Origin: Nocardioides sp.
GTDB lineage: Bacteria > Actinomycetota > Actinomycetes > Propionibacteriales > Nocardioidaceae
Direction of reading: 5' to 3'
Length of the DNA: 8,373 nt
NCBI GenBank assembly: GCA_003519585.1
Contig: DOWL01000155.1
Location: 1-8,373 of the forward strand
Part shown: positions 1 to 4,558 of the stretch, piece by piece
Layout: every line of letters starts with the position of its first letter
Position numbering within the stretch: position 1 is the first letter of the stretch
Notes under the pieces: generated by a model
What the model was told of the DNA's origin: nothing
Seen by the model: only the letters and a program-made list of their open reading frames with translations
Databases searched by the model: none
Program-made: the position numbers and the translations under genes

Positions 1-30
1 ATTATTTCCCGTTCACGGCACTAGAGACAG

Positions 31-753
31 TCAGTCCGCGAGGAGCCGCGGTTCGAGCCGGATCTCGGTGACGGTGCCGTCGTCCTGGCGCTCGACGACG
101 TACGCCGCGACGCCGGGCCGGTCGGCCACCGCCTCCACCAGGTCGGTGCCGTCGTAGACCAGGCCGACACCGTCGTCGGTGGCATGGACGGTCGGCAGCT
201 CGCCGCTCGCCACCAGTGAGTGCAGCAGCGGACGGCGCTGCGCCTCGCTGTCGTAGTGGACACCGCAGCCGTAAGGCAGGAAGCCGAGGCCGGGAGGCGA
301 GAGCCGCAGGTCGAGGCCGTAGCTATCGGTGGTGCCGCCGGCGTACCAGCAGATGGCGCCCGCCGAGACGCCGCCGAGGACCACCCCGCTCTCCCAGCAC
401 TCGCGCAGCACCTCGTCGAGGCCGTGCACCCGCCAGACGGCGAGCAGGTTGGCGACGGAGCCACCGCCGACCCAGATGACGTCCTGGGCCAGGAGGTGCG
501 CTCGCACGTCGGAGACGTTGGGCATCGTGAACAGCTCGAGGTGGGACGCCCGCACCTCGGACCCGGCGAACGCGCCGTAGACCGCACTGACGCCGTTGAC
601 GGAGTCGCCGTGGGCGGTGCCGACGTAGCAGAACCGGGGTCGCTCCGGGTCGCCAGCCAGGTGGATGGCGTGCTCGATGAGCGCGCCTCGCCGCCAGTGA
701 TAAGGCCCGACGTCGGTGGGCCGGAACCCACCCGAGGTGGCGAGAATGCGCAC
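31..753 (-). CDS. pepE: Peptidase E (family S51), probable aspartyl dipeptidase
   Basis: 240 aa, close to the usual S51 length of about 230-240. The family cleaves dipeptides with N-terminal Asp and acts in the cytoplasm with a Ser-His centre in an alpha/beta fold related to class I glutamine amidotransferases. Visible landmarks are an N-terminal strand ILATSGGF (3-10), VGGGS (95-99) before the nucleophile elbow, the elbow GGVSAGAICW with Ser130 as nucleophile, and GVHYDSE with His166 as the probable catalytic His. The C-terminal part (about 188-222, ATDDGVGLVYDG and following) matches the strand-rich end of actinobacterial S51 proteins. The start is GTG at 753, preceded 6 nt upstream by GGGGGA, a good ribosome binding site. 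A TTGACC hexamer lies at 781-786 (minus strand), but no convincing -10 was seen. The gene faces the same way as the methyltransferase and was probably its direct downstream neighbour before the 879-3462 segment arrived. Substrate specificity is inferred from the family only. Confidence 0.88.
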   Translation of the reverse strand: MRILATSGGFRPTDVGPYHWRRGALIEHAIHLAGDPERPRFCYVGTAHGDSVNGVSAVYGAFAGSEVRASHLELFTMPNVSDVRAHLLAQDVIWVGGGSVANLLAVWRVHGLDEVLRECWESGVVLGGVSAGAICWYAGGTTDSYGLDLRLSPPGLGFLPYGCGVHYDSEAQRRPLLHSLVASGELPTVHATDDGVGLVYDGTDLVEAVADRPGVAAYVVERQDDGTVTEIRLEPRLLAD

Positions 754-787
754 GGTCTATCCCCCGAGAGGACTGGTTGGGGTCAAC

Positions 788-812
788 GGCACCGTGCACT
801 CTACGTGGTGCC
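788..812. repeat. Inverted repeat upstream of pepE
   Basis: GGCACC (788-793) and GGTGCC (807-812) form 6-bp perfect arms around a 13-nt spacer, 35 bp upstream of the pepE start. It could be an operator or part of an old terminator. There is no T-tract, so the function is open. Confidence 0.35.
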
Positions 813-831
813 GCTACCCCTTCGGGTGAGC
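813..831 (-). terminator. Possible old terminator hairpin after the displaced methyltransferase tail
   Basis: On the minus strand GCT-c-ACCC, loop GAAG, GGGT-AGC gives a 7-bp stem with one bulged base. It begins 13 bp downstream of the displaced methyltransferase tail (845-889), where the native gene's terminator would be expected. No U-tract follows, as is common in actinobacteria, so this is tentative. Confidence 0.3.
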
Positions 832-844
832 CCCGGGCTGTTCT

Positions 845-889
845 GCGAGTCAGGAGCGCGACGCACTCCACGTGGTCCGTCATCGGGAG
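845..889 (-). pseudogene. Displaced C-terminal fragment of the RNA methyltransferase gene
   Basis: The minus strand encodes LPMTDHVECVALLTR, nearly identical to the C-terminus of the intact methyltransferase (FPMTHHVECVALLTK, encoded at 3423-3467). HVECVALL is the characteristic C-terminal motif of TrmA/RumA-type m5U methyltransferases and holds the catalytic Glu. Nothing of the rest of the enzyme is found next to it. The codons are GC-rich (11 of the 12 after the Met end in G or C), unlike the tail of the intact gene. Past the motif there is no nearby in-frame stop; the frame runs on into pepE, which suggests decay after loss of function. Read with the gene body upstream of the shared core at 3453-3462, it restores GFDLFPMTDHVECVALLTR without a break. 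I interpret it as the original gene end left behind by an integration event. Confidence 0.75.
879..888 (-). repeat. Attachment-site-like core, distal copy
   Basis: The minus strand reads TCCCGATGAC, identical to 3453-3462 and in the same orientation. On the pepE side both copies continue into homologous HVECVALL coding sequence (21 of the next 30 bases identical). On the other side they are unrelated beyond the core. This is the pattern expected of att half-sites. Which bases were actually exchanged cannot be read from the sequence. Confidence 0.5.
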
Positions 890-941
890 AGCCCAGATGG
901 TCCTGAGGGTGACCTCGATCGTGGGCGATCAGCCGCCGTCA

Positions 942-989
942 GGGGCCTCAAACCAGCTGCTGACCTACGACAATCCACGATGAGGCCCC
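942..989 (-). repeat. 9-bp inverted repeat with 30-nt loop downstream of the ABC operon
   Basis: GGGGCCTCA (942-950) and TGAGGCCCC (981-989) are perfect 9-bp arms around a 30-nt spacer, beginning 56 bp downstream of the permease stop codon. Position and strength fit an operon terminator or a structured 3' end, but the loop is long and no U-tract follows. Smaller inverted repeats flank it: GATCG/CGATC at 917-930, and CCTGG/CCAGG at 1027-1041 immediately after the permease stop. No open reading frame of interest was seen between 890 and 1045. Confidence 0.4.
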
Positions 990-1045
990 GGTGCCGGCGA
1001 CGGCAACTTCACGTTCCGGCGCAGGCCCTGGGTCTGCCAGGTTCC

Positions 1046-1810
1046 TCAGACAACCTCGGCGTGGCGCCACCATCGTATGGTCAACACGGCGCTGACGAGG
1101 GCTACCACGGGTGCCAGCAGCAGAGTGGCCGACGAGATGGTCGGCATGCCCGACTCGGGGCCCATCGCCCACATCGCGGGAACCGACCAGGGCCACCATC
1201 GACCGATGCCAGCGATCGTGGCCACCTGGGCCAGCACGACCAGGACCAGCAGCGCGCCGATGGCTGGTAAGTAGCCCCGGCCCACGCTGGCGGCCGCCGC
1301 GACCGGGAGCGCGAGCAGGCCGGACAGCACGGCCAGGGCCGTCAACCGTGCCACTGTCCGCCATGCGGCGTCGTCGGGGCTCCCGAGCCCGGTCGCGAGC
1401 CCGAACAGCCAGGTGACGAACACCATCGCCAGGCCGACTGCCGTCGACCACAGTGTCATGAGGGCGAGCTTCGCGCTCGCGACCGCTTCGCGGGGCGTCG
1501 CAGACGCGTAGAGGGATACCACTGTCCGGTCGGCGTACTCCCGCCCGAAGCACCACCCGACCACGATGCCGACCCCGACCACGCCAGCGGTCGCATAGAT
1601 CTGCATCAGACCGCCGAGGTACCCGGCCCAGCCCCCACCGGGGAGCATGGCCTGGGCCTTGAGGGTGGCCGGGTCGTTGCCGCCTTGCTCAGCAACCGTG
1701 AGGAGGCCGCGAGCCATCCCCGGGGGTACGAAGACCAGCGCGAGGGTGGCCACGAGGACGACGCGTGAGCGCCGCAATTTGAGCGCTTCCACGGCGTACG
1801 CCGGGCTCAT
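1046..1810 (-). CDS. ABC-2 type transporter permease
   Basis: 254 aa, hydrophobic, with about six predicted membrane segments (roughly residues 16-37, 63-87, 112-140, 151-176, 179-201 and 229-246). A short charged N-terminus (YAVEALKLRRSR) precedes segment 1, typical of ABC-2 half-size exporters. After the second segment comes FGREYADRTVVSLYASATPRE (88-108), matching the conserved cytoplasmic EY-x-x-x-T element of this permease class. It should pair as a dimer with the ATPase encoded directly upstream: the start ATG overlaps the ATPase stop as ATGA (1807-1810) and GGGAG lies 8 nt before it, so translation is probably coupled. The substrate is unknown; related systems export antimicrobial peptides, drugs or lipids. 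The gene lies inside the segment bounded by the att-like repeats. Confidence 0.8.
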   Translation of the reverse strand: MSPAYAVEALKLRRSRVVLVATLALVFVPPGMARGLLTVAEQGGNDPATLKAQAMLPGGGWAGYLGGLMQIYATAGVVGVGIVVGWCFGREYADRTVVSLYASATPREAVASAKLALMTLWSTAVGLAMVFVTWLFGLATGLGSPDDAAWRTVARLTALAVLSGLLALPVAAAASVGRGYLPAIGALLVLVVLAQVATIAGIGRWWPWSVPAMWAMGPESGMPTISSATLLLAPVVALVSAVLTIRWWRHAEVV

Positions 1811-2556
1811 GAGCGCTGCTCCCGCGCGGTGCCCTCCGCCGCCGCCTCGTCGGCGGCGTGGGCCATCTCGAAGAAGGCACGCTCCAGGTCGACGCCCTGG
1901 GGGTCGAGCTCGCCAATGATCGCTCCCGCGTGGATGACGGTGACGCGGTCGGCAATCCTCGCCACCTCATCAAGGTGATGACTGGAGACCAGCGCCGCCA
2001 CACCGTCGGAGGCGGCGCCCTTCAGCAGCTCACGCAGCAGCACCACACCCGACGGGTCGAGCACGTTGGTCGGTTCGTCGAGGACCAGCAACCGCGGGCG
2101 GTGCACCAGCGCGCTGGCCAGTCCGACCCGCTGACGGTTGCCGAGAGAGAGGGTGCTCGCACGGCGCTCGGCCCACGGATCGAGCCAGAGTTCGGCGACG
2201 ACACGGTTCACCGCCGCGCTGACCTCGCCGGCCGGAACGCCATGCAACCTGGCCGCCGCCCACAGGTTCTCGCGCACGGTCAACTCTGGATAGACGAACG
2301 GTGTGTCGATGAGGTGGCCGACGCGGCTCCAGACCGCCGCATCAGCGCCGGGCACGCTCACGCCGAACAGATGCACCGAGCCGGCGTCGGGGCGCAGCAT
2401 GCCCAGTGCGGCGCGCATCAGCGTGGACTTTCCCGCTCCGTTGAAGCCGATCAGGGCATGCACCTCGCCCGGGCCCACGCTCAAGTCGACACTGCGGAGC
2501 ACGGGCAGGTCGTCGTCGAACTGGTGCCGCAGACCGCGGACCTCGAGCGCGCTCAC
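1807..2556 (-). CDS. ABC transporter ATP-binding protein (CcmA/BcrA-like)
   Basis: 249 aa from GTG at 2556, a complete single nucleotide-binding domain. Walker A is GFNGAGKST (37-45), the signature is LSLGNRQR (136-143), Walker B is LLVLDEP (156-162) and the switch motif is SSHHLDE (191-197, His193). Two deviations stand out: the signature is LSLGN rather than LSGGQ, and the Q-loop position reads LIDTPFVYPELT (82-93) with an acidic residue where most families have Gln. An acidic loop here is known from lantibiotic-immunity (LanF) and BcrA-like ATPases, usually as Glu. The start was chosen because GTG overlaps the TetR stop as GTGA and GAGGGGG lies 7 nt upstream; a longer reading frame upstream is just the TetR gene in another frame. 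It should energise the permease encoded next, with which it overlaps by 4 bases. Export of a toxic compound is inference. Confidence 0.85.
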   Translation of the reverse strand: MSALEVRGLRHQFDDDLPVLRSVDLSVGPGEVHALIGFNGAGKSTLMRAALGMLRPDAGSVHLFGVSVPGADAAVWSRVGHLIDTPFVYPELTVRENLWAAARLHGVPAGEVSAAVNRVVAELWLDPWAERRASTLSLGNRQRVGLASALVHRPRLLVLDEPTNVLDPSGVVLLRELLKGAASDGVAALVSSHHLDEVARIADRVTVIHAGAIIGELDPQGVDLERAFFEMAHAADEAAAEGTAREQRS

Positions 2557-3113
2557 GAGCCGGCCCCCTCGACCACCGCGAGCGCGGCATTCAGGCACGT
2601 ACTCATGGGTAGCTCGTCGTCGGACTGACACCACTCCTGCAACGCCACGGTGAGAGCCGCCAAGACTGCGGCTGCTGCGACCCGCGCGGCGAACTCCTCG
2701 CCGCCGTCTTCGACCAGCACCGCGACCAGGGCCTCGCGGGTGGCTTCGGTGTTGGCGTACATCCCGATCCGGAGTGCGGGGTGCTGTGATGCGATCCGTA
2801 CCCGCTGGCGTACCAACTCCTGATCGGGAAGCTCGATGCGGGCGAGGGCGGCGCGCAGACCGGTGCACACCCGGGTCGCCGGCGGCAGCGTGGATGGCGT
2901 GGCGGCGACGGCCGCGGCGATCGTCGGATCGAAGCCGTCGTCCAGGATGACGGCGTCCTTGGTCGCGAAGTGGCGGAAGAACGTCATGTGGCTCACTCCC
3001 GCGGTGCGGGCGATCTGATCGACGGTGGTGGCGTCGTACCCCTGCTCGGCGAACAGCCTGGTCGCGGTCTCCTGCAGCAGAGCGCGGGTGCGGATCGTCT
3101 TGGGCGTGGGCAC
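2553..3113 (-). CDS. TetR-family transcriptional repressor of the ABC operon
   Basis: 186 aa from GTG at 3113. The N-terminal domain is a TetR helix-turn-helix: TRALLQETATRLFAEQGYDATTVDQIARTAGVSHMTFFRHF fits the family pattern, with the recognition helix around VSHMTFFRHF (40-49) followed by TKDAVI. The rest is a poorly conserved all-helical ligand/dimer domain, so the inducer cannot be guessed. It is first in a three-gene unit and overlaps the ATPase gene by 4 bases, so it very likely represses its own operon through the palindrome at 3117-3141. An in-frame ATG further upstream (3140) lies inside that palindrome and has no ribosome binding site. The GTG at 3113 lies 7 nt after a TAACAT -10-like hexamer, which fits a leaderless transcript. 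Longer starts would cross the operator and are rejected. Confidence 0.85.
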   Translation of the reverse strand: MPTPKTIRTRALLQETATRLFAEQGYDATTVDQIARTAGVSHMTFFRHFATKDAVILDDGFDPTIAAAVAATPSTLPPATRVCTGLRAALARIELPDQELVRQRVRIASQHPALRIGMYANTEATREALVAVLVEDGGEEFAARVAAAAVLAALTVALQEWCQSDDELPMSTCLNAALAVVEGAGS

Positions 3114-3116
3114 AAC

Positions 3117-3141
3117 GATAATGTTAGTCACTAACATAATC
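3117..3141. promoter_or_regulatory. 25-bp palindromic TetR operator overlapping the operon promoter
   Basis: The plus strand has ATGTTAGT (3121-3128), one central base, then ACTAACAT (3130-3137). The symmetry extends to GAT/ATC at the outer edges with one mismatch, so 11 of 12 arm positions pair. The block is strikingly AT-rich for this genome. On the minus strand TTGCCG and TAACAT are spaced 18 bp, giving a plausible -35/-10 pair; the -10 sits in the palindrome and ends 7 nt before the TetR GTG. Binding of the repressor would block RNA polymerase directly. Autoregulation is inferred from position and symmetry. Confidence 0.8.
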
Positions 3142-3324
3142 GGACGGCAAGAGGACCCGCATGCGGCACGATCAGCCGTGCCAACCGGCGACGGACGCGC
3201 GGTGACCCCCGGGCCGTGGACGTGCTCAAAGGTCTTCTGCGGGCCGTTCCGCGTTCTCTCTCGGTCGGCCGCGGCGCCCCCGCGGGGAGTGCAGAATGCT
3301 GGAATCCGATCCCTCGACCTCAAA

Positions 3325-3357
3325 GCGAGCCCGGAGCGAGCCCGGAGTGAGCCCTCA
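3325..3357. repeat. 11-bp tandem repeat, about three units
   Basis: GCGAGCCCGGA occurs twice in perfect tandem (3325-3335, 3336-3346), followed by a third unit with 8 of 11 matches (3347-3357). It is enclosed by CGACCT (3315-3320) and AGGTCG (3357-3362), 6-bp inverted arms. It lies downstream of the methyltransferase stop and upstream of the TetR promoter. The remaining non-coding sequence 3142-3397 shows a CCCCGCGGGG palindrome (3278-3287) and no credible gene. Confidence 0.55.
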
Positions 3358-3397
3358 GGTCGGTTTTCGGGTATCGACGTCGTGGATCGAAATCACA

Positions 3398-4558
3398 TCA
3401 CCGCAGGTCAGAGGCAGTTTTCGTCAGCAAAGCCACGCATTCCACATGATGTGTCATCGGGAACAGGTCGAATCCTCGCAACCCGCCGAGGCGGTAGCCG
3501 TGCTCGGCGAAGATCGCCACGTCGCGGGCCAGCGCGGCCGGGTCGCACGCGACGTAGGCGACCGCGCGCGGTCGTCGTACGACGACCGCTTCGACGACCG
3601 AACGGCGGGCGCCTTCGCGCGGCGGGTCGAGGACGACCAGGTCGACCGCCGCAGCCGGCAGCTCGGCGAGCACGGACCCCACATCGCCGGGCAGCACGGT
3701 CGCGCCCGGCACGTTCACGACCGCGTGGCCGCAGGCGCGCTGGTCACCCTCCACCAGCGTCACCGCGGCCGCCCCCACCCGATCGGCGAGGAAGCGCGCG
3801 AACAACCCGACCCCGGCGTAGAGGTCGAGGACCGTCTCCCCCGCGCGGGGCTGCAGGAAGTCCAGCACCGTGTCGACGAGCACCTCGGGCGCGCCCGGGT
3901 GCACCTGCCAGAAGCCGTCCTGCTCGACCTCGAACGGCAGCCCGTGCACGACGTGCCGCGCAGGAGCGCCGGCGATCAGGCAGTCGTCGACCTCGATCAC
4001 CTCGTGCGAGCGGTGCAGGCGCATCCCGTGACCGCCATCGGGCAGGTCGACGTACCGCTGACGGGTGCGCCAGCGCAGGCCGTCGTGCTCGTGAGGCGGC
4101 TCCCCCGGCACCTCCTCGATGTGTACGTCGACGTCCAGGCGCGCGAGGCGGGACAGCTGCTCGCGCACCACGTCGGCCTTGAGCGCACGCTGCCGCGCGA
4201 GCGTCACGTGCTGGAAGTCGCAGCCACCGCAGCGCCCCGGTCCGGCGTACGGGCAGGGCGCCGGAACCCGATCCGGCGACGGCTCGAGCACCTCCACGGC
4301 ATCCGCCCGCCAGAACCGGTCACCGTCGGTCCCCTCGGTCACCTCGAGCACCACCCGCTCCCCCGGCAGCGCGTGCCGCACGAACACGACGCGCCCCTGA
4401 GGTTCCAGCCGGGCCACGCAGTGGCCACCGTGCGCCACGGGACCCACGACCGCCTCGAACCGCTGCCCCACGCGAGACGCGCCGCGCGGACGACGAGCGC
4501 GTGGACGGCGGGTCGACCGGCCAGCCGACCGACCAGTGGCTGCCGGGCGCAGGGACAT
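3398..4558 (-). CDS. Class I SAM-dependent RNA m5U methyltransferase with TRAM domain (RumA/RlmD-like)
   Basis: 386 aa. The family transfers a methyl group from S-adenosylmethionine to C5 of a uridine in rRNA or tRNA; which RNA is not decidable here. A basic N-terminal tail (1-29) is followed by a TRAM RNA-binding domain (about 31-91). Four cysteines fit a RumA-type [4Fe-4S] cluster: Cys102, Cys110, Cys113 and Cys183. The catalytic domain shows FWQVHP (206-211), SAM motif LDLYAGVGLFA (234-244), DPPREGAR (301-308), the nucleophile Cys328 in YVACDP, and HVECVALL (361-368) with the probable general base Glu363. The ATG at 4558 overlaps the stop of the upstream transporter (TGATG); no strong ribosome binding site is seen, so translation is probably coupled. 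M. tuberculosis Rv2689c is the likely counterpart. The last ~17 codons have only about 56% G/C third positions (codons such as ACA, CAT, GAA, TTG, AAA, TCT) and appear to have been replaced during an integration event at 3453-3462. Confidence 0.88.
   Translation of the reverse strand: MSLRPAATGRSAGRSTRRPRARRPRGASRVGQRFEAVVGPVAHGGHCVARLEPQGRVVFVRHALPGERVVLEVTEGTDGDRFWRADAVEVLEPSPDRVPAPCPYAGPGRCGGCDFQHVTLARQRALKADVVREQLSRLARLDVDVHIEEVPGEPPHEHDGLRWRTRQRYVDLPDGGHGMRLHRSHEVIEVDDCLIAGAPARHVVHGLPFEVEQDGFWQVHPGAPEVLVDTVLDFLQPRAGETVLDLYAGVGLFARFLADRVGAAAVTLVEGDQRACGHAVVNVPGATVLPGDVGSVLAELPAAAVDLVVLDPPREGARRSVVEAVVVRRPRAVAYVACDPAALARDVAIFAEHGYRLGGLRGFDLFPMTHHVECVALLTKTASDLR
3453..3462 (-). repeat. Attachment-site-like core inside the methyltransferase 3' end
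   Basis: TCCCGATGAC on the minus strand, within codons for Phe-Pro-Met-Thr (356-359) of the methyltransferase. It is identical to the copy at 879-888. Gene sequence upstream of it has native codon use; sequence downstream to the stop does not. Just past the core is CACATcATGTG, an 11-bp interrupted palindrome that could belong to the recombinase site. Assigned as the gene-side junction of the proposed integration. Confidence 0.5.

Noticed and set aside
323..883. 186-codon minus-strand frame starting at the displaced methyltransferase tail
   Set aside because: Only the first dozen or so residues are meaningful; the rest is antisense-free shadow of pepE in another frame. It was kept as a short pseudogene fragment instead.
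2557..2868. Longer ABC ATPase start at 2868
   Set aside because: The extra residues are the TetR coding region in another frame. The GTG at 2556 has a ribosome binding site and places the first strand correctly.
3114..3323. Longer TetR start at 3323, giving 256 residues
   Set aside because: It would put coding sequence through the palindromic operator and promoter, and the added residues look unlike a TetR N-terminus.
3025..4182. Plus-strand open frames across the TetR promoter and methyltransferase 3' end, considered as a recombinase remnant
   Set aside because: They are Arg/Pro/Ala-rich antisense translations without any serine- or tyrosine-recombinase motif.
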